Shown in pieces: positions 54,193-64,000 of a stretch of DNA of 64,000 nucleotides (its first letter is position 1; the number at the start of each line of letters is the position of its first letter). A model generated the notes under the pieces. That model saw only the letters and a list, made by a program, of their open reading frames with translations. It did no database searches and had not been told where the DNA came from. Made by a program: the position numbers and the translations under genes. The DNA comes from Herpomyces periplanetae (Eukaryota > Ascomycota > Laboulbeniomycetes > Herpomycetales > Herpomycetaceae), in the NCBI GenBank assembly GCA_009733715.1, contig WMKJ01000038.1, positions 1 through 64,000 of the forward strand, read 5' to 3'.

Positions 54193-55028
54193 AATACATA
54201 TACACTCATACACATACACATACTCATACACGCACACTCATGCACGCGTATACACACAAGCACATACAAATGTATACACACACACACACATATATATATG
54301 CGCACGCCATTGTTGCATTAGCAGTATTCCTAAGCCGGTTGTTTCCGCGCGCTAATACACTCACTCTCATGCTCGCCCCATCTTCCATCACTTGGGGCTT
54401 TATAGTGTATCCTCGTTAAAAAGTTAATACGCTCTACATCAATTTCATCGGGTCGAACGCCCAATTCATGCTGCAATTTACGCTTAGCTGCAAGCTTTAC
54501 ACCGTAAACAGCCGATGAAAGTTTGTTAAGTCCACACTCATTGGTAAGGCCAATTTCAGCGGGATAGTCAGCCAAAGGATGTGAGCAGCATGAATTGGTC
54601 CACATGCCGGGGAAGGTGATTTTGGAATTAGCGCGTTTTTGTAATAGTAAACGACCGTGTCCATCAAAGACAAACACGCTGAAAGCACGGTGCAAGTAAT
54701 TGCTGTGCGTAATATTGCCCATTAGGTGGCCTGTATTTCCCCTCTTGCGAAGGTGAACATTTAGTGATTTAATAATTTAATGGTTGGTTATTGAATTGAA
54801 TAAAGAAAAAAAAGGTCAAGCGTATTTGAATGCGATAATGGGCAAATTAACAAAAATCCCCCGAAACTTACACGTCTTTTTACTACCGTAGCCAATTACA
54901 CCATCATTTTCATCCACCATAAGACACATTTCACGCATTAATCGAGATTGTTCAGCATCATAACCACGTTCATCATCACCATTAATACCATCATGATCCC
55001 TAAAAATGGGCAACACGGGCAATTCCAT
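53840..55028 (-). CDS. IDI1: Isopentenyl-diphosphate delta-isomerase
   Basis: Three exons, 54872-55028, 54365-54730 and 53840-54114, give 265 residues, all joins at phase 1. The Nudix-fold isomerase motifs are intact: HRAFSVFVFD, the catalytic Cys in TNSCCSHPL, the metal-binding and catalytic region GEHEIDYILF (split by intron 2) and a C-terminal PWFRLICE with WW. The enzyme converts isopentenyl diphosphate to dimethylallyl diphosphate, the starter for sterols, ubiquinone side chains and prenyl groups. Exon 1 ends KKTC and exon 2 resumes HLMGN, as usual. Intron 2 (54115-54364) contains the large CA-rich repeat. A CACGTG lies 369 bp upstream at 55397-55402. Confidence 0.97.
54121..54302. repeat. 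CA/TA-rich microsatellite inside IDI1 intron 2
   Basis: A long run of alternating purine-pyrimidine: an uninterrupted CA repeat at about 54160-54188, then interrupted ATACACA units and a TATATATATG end. It fills most of the 250-nt intron. It is probably length-polymorphic; on the plus strand it creates spurious Thr/His open frames. Confidence 0.85.
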
Positions 55029-55476
55029 GGCTAATTAAGCACAGATAAAATCGATAAAATTATCAATTCAAGACAAATTCGCAAATTATTTCCTTTTTTT
55101 GGTTATATGTTATGTTTTTCAGGGAAAATCTCAAGATAAAATCTTTTCATCTCTCCCGGTTAAGGCCAACGTCAACGTGGCCCAAGTGTACCGAGCGTTA
55201 TGTAAGCGAAAAGATTGAGAGGAATGTCTGATAAGATGAGGCTTGTCGAGGCGTGGCGAAGGAGGAGAAGAGTAGGGGAACATTATTACAGTGAAATTGG
55301 CTAGAAAAGGACAAGTTGATTCAATGACTAATATAAACAGAAGAGATGTAGCGGGAAAACACTAAAACCCATCCCAGGAAAGGGCATGTACAGGGTCACG
55401 TGTCGGGGAGAGGGTGGCACGGTAGTTGAAAGAATGGCGCAGAAAGGAGGTGAGGAGGGATAGAGACGATGGAGAA
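55029..55476. promoter_or_regulatory. IDI1 promoter region
   Basis: Between the IDI1 start and the stop of the next minus-strand gene. It contains CACGTG at 55397-55402 in the context GGGTCACGTGTCGGGG. No gene was recognised. Confidence 0.35.
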
Positions 55477-56184
55477 TTAACAAAGATTTAAGGTAATGTT
55501 AAGAGAATCACATTGGTGCATCCAGGCTTGGGAACCGTTAACGTGTCCGTAAGTATCACGCCATGGTTGTGGAGGATATAATTTACGTGCAGTTCCGTCA
55601 GGTAACTTTTCATACCAACAAGGTTGACACAAAAAATCGAGAAATGCATCAGGATACTTCAGGGCACAGCGCATCACGTGCAAAAACCAACAAGCAGCGC
55701 GGGCGCGAGTACCGAGGAATTGTATAATGTAACATCTTCGGGGAAGAAAACGATTTGAAAGTATGTAAATTTGACGTTCAGTATACGCAGCGGTGCCGGG
55801 ACGTTTAAGATCTTCACGCCAGCGTCGATAATTTGCGGTAGTGTGCCACTTTTGAGCATCACTTCGTAACCACCATCGTATACGACCCGGGGTATACATT
55901 TCCATACGCTTCATATGCCATACACGTTCAGGGCTAAGCAATTCATTTTCACTTCGTGCACTCCAATGATACTCGTGAATTTCTTTCTTTATCTGTTCAA
56001 TTAACCCATTTTCCCAATTATTTTTGATCATTGGTTTGTGAATTGACACGTAGGCTTGTTCATCATCGCTATTTCCACTACGTATCGAGCTAACGTTTTC
56101 CAATTTAACGGCAACTTGTCCTTTTAACATTCCCCCTAACAGAAATACTCCAATTGTCCATAATTTGTTTAATTTCATGCCCAA
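55477..56184 (-). CDS. Unrecognised small secreted protein candidate
   Basis: A single exon of 235 residues. The first 25 residues (KLNKLWTIGVFLLGGMLKG) look like a signal peptide or anchor, preceded by a possible extra Met-Gly. The mature part is rich in Trp, Arg and Tyr and has eight Cys, clustered in the last 90 residues (RRCYII, AACWFLHVMRC, LCQPCWYE, HQCDS, final LC). This is a pattern seen in disulfide-bonded extracellular proteins. I recognise no domain. Sequence complexity is high and the frame uninterrupted, so the gene is likely real; calling it an effector would be unsupported. Confidence 0.65.
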   Translation of the reverse strand: MGMKLNKLWTIGVFLLGGMLKGQVAVKLENVSSIRSGNSDDEQAYVSIHKPMIKNNWENGLIEQIKKEIHEYHWSARSENELLSPERVWHMKRMEMYTPGRIRWWLRSDAQKWHTTANYRRWREDLKRPGTAAYTERQIYILSNRFLPRRCYIIQFLGTRARAACWFLHVMRCALKYPDAFLDFLCQPCWYEKLPDGTARKLYPPQPWRDTYGHVNGSQAWMHQCDSLNITLNLC

Positions 56185-57328
56185 TATTGAACTGGGCTGC
56201 CCGCAGTAGGCTGGTTGGTTGGTGTAAAAAACTTATATATCAAGGTAAAACGAACGTTAATCAACAGCGAACGCAATAGGGTGTTGCGAGGGTGGTTTGC
56301 AATGAAAAAGAACGTGGCTAGCCCATTAAAATAATGTCAACGCGAGATTCCCTAATTGGATATATTTTTTCATAGTACCCCAAAGTATTCGGTTCACCCA
56401 CTCGCCCACCCTCAGAGATGTTTTAACTACCTTCTGACGGCGGCCTGGGACCAATTTATCCAAGGTCACTTCACACCACATTACGCCTGTCATCCCATCA
56501 AGTTTGTGTACTATGCATGTGTGCATGCATGCACACATGCATACGTGCGTGCACGCTTGCCTAGGAATGACCTAGCCGCCGTTCATACGCCCCGAACCAT
56601 ACAAATTCTTTTGTATACACCAAATATACGGCCAAAACAGACAAATTCTCGGATATGATGAAAACGGGTGGGTAAGTGTGTACGTGTACTTAGGTGCATA
56701 CGACTAGTCAAGCATAATAAATGAGGACAAACAAAAAAGCACGAAGGATTGGCGAAACCTAACTCTAAATAACCTGACAGCCCAAATAAACTTAAAAGTA
56801 CATGATTAACATCAAGCAAACCTCAATAGCACATAAATACCCTTACATATGTCACGCCCCTTGAGATCAACTCGTACACTACACACATTAAACACGGCAA
56901 AGTGCAGCGCAGCGCAACACAACGACACAAGACAAGATAAGACAACATGGAACGGCACAGCACAGTACAACACAAGCAACCAAGGGCAATTAACCAAATT
57001 TACTCCAGATTAAATGAAATTCACACTGCACAGCTTGCAAATCATGTTGCCCAGCTGTAACAAGTGGAGCCACACGGTCAGAAAGCATATCAATTAGAGT
57101 AAATAAGCCGGGTCCACGATCAACATACGTGATTTAGCGGCAAAGCCATCCGGGTTTCGATAAAAGATCGGGATGATGAATCAAAGGAAATTCATACACC
57201 AGTGCACTTCACCAGTAAATACAGACGGCGTACGCGAACTAAAGAGACCAGATAAAACAAAACTAATCGCTCAACATGGAAAACTCACATGAATTGCGGC
57301 GGTTTCGTATAATTAAAACGTTCAACTG
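56185..57328. other. Intergenic with a long pentamer-phased tract
   Basis: No firm gene. A TGCATG/CACATG alternating run is at 56515-56560. From 56891 to 56985 the sequence is 5-bp periodic over about 19 units (AGCGC AGCGC AACAC AACGA CACAA GACAA). On the minus strand 56990-57133 is open for 47 codons, ending in QHDLQAVQCEFHLIWSKFG, with no acceptor or ATG before it. Confidence 0.45.
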
Positions 57329-58658
57329 TTAGGAAACGTTTAAACCTGCTAAACTACCGGCATTCGCTAACTCATTCGTCCCGAAAGCATCTAATGATCG
57401 TGATACAGCACCGGCGGTTGTTCCCGATTGACCCGACCAAACAGCTCCGCCGGAACTGGGTGAAACGTTTAGAAAATCGGCCAGATTGAAACGTGGGCAT
57501 GGTGTATTGCACGATAAACCAAAAAAACTGTTTGAATTTGAGTTAGGAGTATACATGACGGAAGATGGCAACGAGGTTAATCTTGCAGCAGCAGCGGCAG
57601 CAGCAGAGGTACCCGTACTAGTACTGGTTATGGCACTTATACCCGTACCAGATTCGGATACTCCATGCCTAGAGGGAGTATGAGGCTCAATGCAAGACGT
57701 TAAACCAATGAGTTTACTCGTACTACATTTTGGAGTAGCCGGTTTAGAAGCTGGGGATGTTAAGCCAACGGGAGGAGAGGATCTTATGGCTCGGGCACTT
57801 TCACTGCGAGATGAGAAGTCGGGTATGGCGATATCTTCATCATCGCCCTCAGATCGACTTGATGATCCAAACAGTAAATCGTCACCCAAGGAAACGGATG
57901 ATTCATCGGAAAAAAGCGTTTGATCGTTTAATGAAGATTGATCGAAATTGCCACAGTCAGGAGAGGAATGTTGTAAAGAATGGGATAATCTCCAACATGA
58001 AGGGTCCGGTTGTCGGGCCACTAATGAGGAACAACAAGGTTGCTTTAAACCATTTGGTTTTTTGAAGGAATTTTTACGCTGAAAATTTCGTTCCAGGGAG
58101 TATAAATGGGAATTATCACAAAAGGAGAAGCCAGAGCATCTGTGAAAGTGATCAGTAGGTATGAATGGTTGACGATAGCTTGATAGGGAAGGCCTTCGGT
58201 AAGTAGACGTGGCCGCGGTAATACTGTCACAGTAAGGAAATGATTGGTTGGGGACTATGGAAAAATCTAGGCCGGATATGGCGGTGGATGGAACACTGGA
58301 GGGGAAGTAAATGTCGGAGGAAGAGCGATCGGAATAAGGTTCAAAGACCAATCTTGGACGTTTACGCTGTTGTAATTGTAGTTCAACTTTAGGTTCAATT
58401 GCGTCTAGGCTCATTTTTTCCCAGCCATTTTGAATTTTAACGTTTGCCAAAGCGAGTCTATTTCGGAGGGCCCAAGTCATCTAGAAGGTGAAAAAGGGAA
58501 AGGTTAGTGGAAAAAATAAGGAATAAGTAGAAGGAAGATGAAAATATTGCGCAAACCTTTGAGACTTGAGCTCGTCGTAATACTTTCAAGGCAACATCGT
58601 TGGAGTAAGATTGAGAGGGGGTTGAAGGAAGGGAATTTTCCATTTGAATGGTACTCAT
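57329..58658 (-). CDS. WHI5/NRM1-like cell-cycle transcription repressor
   Basis: Exon 1 (58557-58658) and exon 2 (57329-58480), joined at phase 0 across a 76-nt intron, give 417 residues. Across the join the protein reads NDVALKVLRRAQVSKMTWAL followed by RNRLALANVKIQNGWEKMSL. This is a helical block like the GTB motif by which fungal Whi5 and Nrm1 bind the SBF/MBF transcription factors. The rest is disordered and rich in Ser/Thr-Pro sites (for example SSPP, LTSP, TPSR), as expected of a Cdk-regulated repressor, with a poly-Ala run near residue 325 and a C-terminal NTPCPRFNLADFLNVSPSS block. The donor GTTTGC is weak. Family placement rests on the GTB-like block only. The long 5' flank is pyrimidine-rich on the coding strand. 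Confidence 0.6.
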
Positions 58659-59220
58659 GATGTTGAATAACGATATGTGGAATAAATTTAGAGGGGAAGG
58701 AAAGAAGGAAAAGATAATAGATTTGAGGTTTGGTAAGTTGGGCAAATTTAGTAGAGTGACACAATCATGTATGCGGACGGAAAGCGAGAGTAGACAAAAA
58801 AAGGAAGGGGATCAATGAAGAGTAGAGAGGGAGATAGTGGCGGCGAGGGTTCTGGGGAGATGAAGAATAGATGGAGAAATGAAAATTCAGGGGTTAGAAG
58901 AATTGAAAGAGGGTAAGCAGAAATGGAGTTTAGGAAGAATGAGAGAGTGTGTGGATAAAGGGATTGGAGTAGCGGAGAGTGAGAAATTCGGCGGGGAGGA
59001 AAGGATAGCGAACGAAGAAGAATGGTGGGAGGGAGAGAAAGATGAATGAATAAGAGAGTGTGAAGATTATTATTTGTATGGTAAGGTAAGGCGAAAAGAG
59101 TGAACGGTGATTGATGGAAATGATGCCAGGAAAACAAAGGGGAACAAGGCTTGGCAAAACAATAAGTTTGCAGGTTAGTAATCTGAGACGGGGAGGGGAG
59201 CGGAAGAGAGTGGAGGAGAA

Positions 59221-59275
59221 GGGAAGGGAAGGGAAGGGAAAGGGAAGGGAAGGGAAGGGAAAGGGAAGAGAAGGG
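59221..59275. repeat. GGGAA pentanucleotide tandem repeat
   Basis: About ten units of GGGAA with occasional extra A. On the coding strand of the WHI5/NRM1-like gene it reads TTCCC, and it lies about 560-615 bp upstream of that start. Confidence 0.85.
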
Positions 59276-62200
59276 TATATGTGTGCAATGAGCAAGGTTG
59301 AAAAGGTTGTTCGAGGAGGGACAAGACAAATTTAATAATGTCAACGGGCACCCGCGGAATCAGAGTGGAATGATAAAAGGGTTCAACGTTTCAAAGTTGA
59401 AGATGATGAAAAGAAGGACTAGAGACAACGGGATGAGATGCTCAAGGGACACGACACGATATGACCCGATACAACACAAAACAACAGAATACGACACTGC
59501 GAAAAATGTGGAGAGAAAAAGAGTACAGATGAGCAAGTAATAGTGATAATGTTAGGAAAAATTAACAAAATAATGAGTTGGATAGGTAGCAAAGGTCGGT
59601 GGTGAAAGCCCGCCCCTCTACTCGGTTAATGGGGAGAGTGGGTAGTAGAGAATACAGAGGAGATGGGGCAGGCAGACAGTACAGAACAAAATTTGGCAAA
59701 GAATGATAAAATTATCGAATATAATGGAATTGAATGAATAGGGAATGCAAGAGTAAATTGACGAAAATTTTGGACGAATCTCACCAGAATAACACATTCA
59801 CCTTAGGCATGCACACGAAAAAATTCAGTAATAAAGAGAAGATAAAGCAACATGCATAAATTAAGGCAAGTGATAAAGTAGAAGGGTTAATTCAAGCAAG
59901 CAGAAAGGCAGAGAGGCGATAGATAAAGAGGAAGATGAAACAGTGTTCGTCAGGGTATCTTTGTAGATAACCTTTTTGAGAAGATCATACGCATACGTAT
60001 AAGCAGTGGATAAACTAGTGTAAAAAGTGGCAAACTTGGAAGAATTGAAGTAAATGGGAAACGGAACAAAAGTTAGAATAAACATATGCAAAGGGGGAAG
60101 AAGCAGAAGAAGATGAAATAGAAGAGAGATGAAGAATATTTTGGAAGAGATGTGGAGCGAATGTCGGCTAAATTATCCCACGATCTTCGGCAAATTGCCA
60201 GCGCCGCCCTCGATCCGGCCCAAATCGCCCGATTATGTAATTCCGGTGGGCGGCGCCGGAGGACTGCCGCCACGGGCGGTCTGCCTAGGCACTCCATCAC
60301 CATTTTCCCCTCCGTATCCATTTTCCCTCGGTTGTTTCCCCTCCCTTCTCTTCTGCTTAACATTTAAAGCTATCCTGTAATTTGCTACTACTACTGGGCT
60401 TACTCTATTACCAATTTATACAATCATGCTATTACAACAAAAATCATACTTACATCCTCAATTCCATCTGTGCCTCTCGTCTCTACATGCTCGAGCATTC
60501 CATCCGAGTCTTCCAGACAACACTCTTTTTCCCCTGTACTCGTCAAATCTTCAATATTACCCGTAAACCCGGCAAATATATACATCTTACTCGCGCTACA
60601 TCTACCAATATACTTTATCTACCTTGCAGAATCCATGACCTTTACACAATAATTAATCGGAAAATTTCATGATTATGCCTACGCCCACTTTCTCCTATCC
60701 TTACCACTTTTCTTTAACCATTATCTCCCGCTTTGACACTAAGCCAAACCTTGACCCGACAAAACTACTCTATTCATTCATTTCCCCCCCCCCCCTGTAC
60801 TCGTAAATCTAGCCATCATGCATGCTGCACAATTGGTCAAATAAAACAAATCCAACTACAAAATATAATCCAATCCCCTCCTGTACTCCTCTCCCCCTCT
60901 ATTCGTTAACACCCGACCGAGTTACTCGTGAATTAAATTAATCACTCGCCTCTTTAAGATTACCCTCTCTTTCCGTCCCGATTTGCTTCGCTTCGTATAC
61001 CCTTAATATTAAGGGAACGTATATATCTCACGCCTCTTAACTATTAATCGTTTAAACTTTCTTATATTCCCTCCCCTTCCCCCCCTTCAACTCTTTATTA
61101 CGCCACACTTACGCACTCCGGCTAACAAATTTATTCAAACTTAACCCATAAAATCTTCTACCTTTACTTGAGTAGTCCTAGACAACATCACCCCTCTGCT
61201 ACTTTAAAATGCTATCATGTTACTTACTCAGAGGTTAATTCATCAATAATTCGGCCCGCTGACTCTCAACCCTATTGTTAAAAAGTTGTCCCAATCTCTC
61301 TCGTTAATTCCTTCTACGTATACTACACTGTCAACCTTAGCCCTACCATAAATTACCAGTCCAAAATTTACATTTACCGGTCAAAAACCTGCTCAATCTT
61401 ACACTGAAACGCTAATCTACCGATTTGCACACTATCCCTTACTTTGGAATCGTTATCCAAATAACCTCCCTATACTATGCCGGCAAACTTGCTTGCTAGT
61501 TAACTTCCCATATACATTATCATGTCAGCTTGTAATCGTTCCCATCCCCCGTGTATTTGTATATCCGCAATTTGAAGGGTACGATTTCGAGGTACGTAAT
61601 ACGCATAGTTAGTGAAACAGTCCGATGCAGCAGGGGGGAAAAATTTTCATTAGTCTCGCGGCCAAAAATATTATTCTTCGTCCGTGTAAATGTAAAAAGT
61701 AAGTTAGATTAAATCTTGAACTTTTCTTTCGTGTAATAAACATGACTGTCTACTTTCTTCTGCGTATACATGAAAAACTAAATTTCATACATTGAAGGTA
61801 GTTGTATATGATAAAACTACTCTAATAAAGAATTGGCCGAATAAATCAATCAAAAAAACAGTTGGGATGAAAATGTAGTACCCAATCAAGTATATCATCA
61901 TTTAGTGAGAGAGGCGGCGGGTTCTTTTGTGAAACTGACCCGACCGACCTGACCCGATTCATGGTAAAACAAGGGCAGGCGTATAAGGGAAAATCGTTTA
62001 TATGCGATAAGTTAGACAACCAAAGTAGTAAATATCAGTTAAAATCCACATTAACCTGTGTAATTAGCTTGTAATTAATTGCCAGAAAAATACCACAGAA
62101 ACATAAACAAATTGAATTCGTGCACTTTTATATATACATTAGGAGTTGATACTTACCAAAATGTCCCCATCTAATTCAGACTAGCCTGTAGAATTATAAT

Positions 62201-62564
62201 AATCTGACCAAGCGTAACCATAAATTATACCAAAGACACTTCTGCTGAAAATTAAAGTGTTGGCGGTTTATGATCAACTTGATTGATTGAGTGATTCGAT
62301 AAATATTTCTTAAAATTCCTGTTATATACACATCCAACAAATAAACTACCCAAGAAGAAACCATGATTTAATTTAAACGGGTAAGTAGGGTTTAAAAGGT
62401 AGTTGAGAATGCTTGTTAAATCATAATTCCCCCCAAAAAACTTACATTTGCATGAATCGAATAACAAAATAAGAGAAATAGGTAGACCCCAAAAGATAAA
62501 TGTAAACTGGACCCGATTTGTCTGCTATGGGAACGTTATATATAGTTAATCGTATCAGGCACGG

Positions 62565-62600
62565 ACACGCACGCACGCACGCACGCACGCACACACACAC
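62565..62600. repeat. CACG / CA simple repeat
   Basis: CACG tetramers followed by CA dimers, alternating purine-pyrimidine throughout, in intergenic DNA. Confidence 0.85.
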
Positions 62601-62812
62601 GTAACAAAAGGTGATTTTAAAGGGGAATAATATCAGAGGTTACATATATATATACACTTTGAGAATATCATGAAAGTTAACGCTGAAACTTCCCCCCAAA
62701 GAAGTCCATCAAAATTCTTCACTTTCCCAAAATGTTTCCCCTAAAGTCATCCCAAACTTCACCCTCAAACCCCTCCTGCCAAATAAGGAAGACCCGTTCT
62801 TTCTCTAGAATC

Positions 62813-63013
62813 TCAAACATCTTTCTCGAAGCCTTCCGCGCCGCCGATTCGGGGTGAGAATCTAGTTTCATCCCAGAAAGGCAGGACCGTACCATATTGC
62901 ATAAATTTCCGTTTCACATCGTCTGTGAATTCTGATAATGTGGCTAATGCTCTGCGATTCGCCTCGCATGCCCTTCGTTTATCATGACTAATCCAACATG
63001 TTATATAAGCCAT
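62813..63013 (-). CDS. Possible small gene of 66 residues, unrecognised
   Basis: An ATG-started frame reads CWISHDKRRACEANRRALAT, then FTDDVKRKFMQYG and VLPFWDETRFSP. The composition is mixed and helix-like, unlike the low-complexity chance frames nearby. A TCACGTGAT motif lies just upstream at 63020-63028, resembling the promoters of other genes here. It could be a small mitochondrial or nuclear protein, or one exon of something larger. No family was recognised. Confidence 0.35.
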   Translation of the reverse strand: MAYITCWISHDKRRACEANRRALATLSEFTDDVKRKFMQYGTVLPFWDETRFSPRIGGAEGFEKDV

Positions 63014-63782
63014 GTGCTATCACGTGATCTCCGCTTTTGGTGGGATAAATAAGGGAAAATTGATTGAATTTGAACGTTTTTAAGTAACTTTCTTTAATTT
63101 TTTCTTTGCATCTCCAAAATAAATACCTTTTTATGCCCTTTTTTTTTCAATACTTCAATCCAGTTGAAACAAAATTAATACTTACTTTGTACAAATTATT
63201 TCTCCTACATCTCCACATTCTCTCTAAAAAGAAACTTCCTCTTACAATAGGAAAGTTTATTTTGCTTTCTTATAGTTTGTCACGCCGCCCATACAGTTTC
63301 TTACAGGTTTATGTCAACCCCCATTCTCTCTTCGGATATCTTCTCTACAAACCCTAAACACTGATTAAAATCATTTACAGGGTAAAATCGTTAATCAACT
63401 TTTCCGTCGTAGCCTGCGCCCTCGTCTGCGCGCTCGTAACTATGGAGATTTAGAAACATTTATTGTCAAAGTCAGCCGACACACGGACTAGTTAAATGAA
63501 TACACACCACAAATCTTACTCTTTTACATGAGCTACATCCTAAACCAGTTTCATTCAATCAAGGTGAAATTTGGGCCTAGTATACATGAGCTTTACTCAC
63601 TTATCGATTGAACTACGTGGTTTCAAAATTTACCTACCTTTACCATCAAAACCTTAATCACAACTTTATTCACCTATTTCCTCTCTTACCTCCAAATAAC
63701 TCACCCAACAAAACTGTCACCCTACATAAATCCGCCCATCGTTCACAGTAAACTTCAAGGGTAAAGGAAAAGCCTTCCAAAC
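63014..63782. other. Intergenic, no gene seen
   Basis: It contains a CACGTG at 63021-63026 and AT-rich sequence. An 83-codon frame at 63106-63357 is hydrophobic, low in complexity and unsupported. Confidence 0.45.
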
Positions 63783-64000
63783 ATGACACCAGTGCCAACA
63801 ACCAGTCAAGAAAATTCAAGCTCTTTCAGCGGGTTTACCCTTGGAGAATTTTTGCCCGTACAATTAAACAGGGATAGCGTAGGTTGGGGTATAATACGAC
63901 TTTATCGCGACGCAAAAGGTGTCGAATGCACCGAAAATTCTTGGTCCAAAGACGAGCAACCCGAGACAAAGAACAAATATTGGGCAAACTCAAAACTTCA
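63783..64000 (+). CDS. N-terminal part of a gene leaving the window (possibly BRAP2/Etp1-like)
   Basis: From ATG 63783 the frame stays open for 72 codons to the right edge. It reads FTLGEFLPVQLNRDSVGWG, then IIRLYRDAKGVECTENSW. The GWGIIRLYRDA strand resembles the start of the RRM-like domain in fungal BRAP2/Etp1 RING ubiquitin ligases, but the RING and UBP zinc finger would lie outside the window. The identification is tentative; that a gene starts here is fairly likely. Confidence 0.4.
   Translation, partial: MTPVPTTSQENSSSFSGFTLGEFLPVQLNRDSVGWGIIRLYRDAKGVECTENSWSKDEQPETKNKYWANSKL

Larger units (their letters stand above)
58659..62812. other. 4-kb region without a supported protein gene
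   Basis: 58659-59340 is pyrimidine-rich on the minus strand, with a GGGAA pentamer tandem at 59221-59275. 59446-59500 is 5-bp periodic (ACGAC ACGAT ATGAC CCGAT ACAAC). A short GC-rich island at 60150-60300 gives open frames on both strands but no recognisable protein. A run of 12 C lies at 60784-60795. At 62252-62467 a minus-strand frame has one hydrophobic segment (HGFFLGSLFVGCVYN) and a GTAAGT just upstream, possibly part of a small membrane-protein gene. A CACGCACG/CACACA repeat is at 62565-62600. Confidence 0.4.

Noticed and set aside
54117-54419. Thr/His repeat protein frames at the CA microsatellite
   Set aside because: The sequence is IDI1 intron 2; the frame only reflects the CA repeat.
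58748-59344. 198-codon Ser/Pro/Leu-rich frame on the minus strand
   Set aside because: It lies in the pyrimidine-rich leader and GGGAA tandem repeat, where long frames arise from composition alone.
60129-60380. Frames on both strands over a GC-rich island
   Set aside because: Both strands are open together because the island lacks stop codons. No motif and no splice partners were found.
1-64000. Transposons, virus-derived elements, CRISPR arrays, rRNA genes
   Set aside because: No transposase, reverse transcriptase, integrase or capsid-like frame, no long terminal or inverted repeat pair, no spaced direct-repeat array and no rRNA sequence was recognised.

Overview
The window looks like nuclear DNA from an intron-containing, AT-rich fungus. 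The gene content says fungus: a Zn2Cys6 regulator, a TRAPP-II Trs65-like subunit, a WHI5/NRM1-like cell-cycle repressor, an INO80 Ies2 subunit, an Hst3/Hst4-type sirtuin, a GH16 wall enzyme, ALE1 and EKI1. The phylum cannot be fixed by eye; no rRNA and no transposon was recognised. Introns are short (about 60-250 nt) with GTAAGT-like donors and CTAAC-type branch sites.

Layout. 1-2 kb: a possible cut-off gene end, a HIT-family hydrolase and the proteasome subunit SEM1, which converges on phosphoglycerate kinase (2.0-3.5 kb). 3.9-10.3 kb: Trs65-like TRAPP subunit, PRP40 splicing factor, acyl-CoA dehydrogenase. 12-20 kb: Zn2Cys6 factor, ethanolamine kinase, Mediator MED16. 20-31 kb: a sparse stretch with an Hst3/4-like sirtuin, a PI-PLC-X protein and IES2. 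31.7-38.6 kb: a tRNA-Gly(UCC) gene split by a 359-nt insert, then ATG5, COQ9, mitoribosomal mS33, an SLX8-like RING protein and PEX11. 39-46.4 kb: cofactor-independent phosphoglycerate mutase, FEN1, ALE1-type MBOAT acyltransferase, CENP-A. 48.5-58.7 kb: a GH16 enzyme with a very long tail, two unrecognised proteins, isopentenyl-diphosphate isomerase, a WHI5/NRM1-like repressor. 58.7-64 kb: mostly non-coding, with a possible small gene and the 5' end of a gene leaving the window.

The genes are mainly housekeeping and independent of one another: glycolysis (PGK, iPGM), peroxisome and lipid work (PEX11, acyl-CoA dehydrogenase, EKI1, ALE1, IDI1), chromatin and replication (CENP-A, IES2, sirtuin, FEN1, SLX8-like), mitochondria (COQ9, mS33). 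Many of their promoters share CACGTG boxes.

The main oddities are the tRNA-Gly with an exceptionally long GC-rich intron at the canonical 37/38 site; a FEN1 gene whose catalytic Asp34 codon sits in a 5-nt microexon; a CENP-A with a strongly extended loop 1; and degenerate tracts with 5-bp periodicity scattered through intergenic DNA. All exon structures were built by hand from splice signals, reading frame and family conservation; no transcript data or database search was available.
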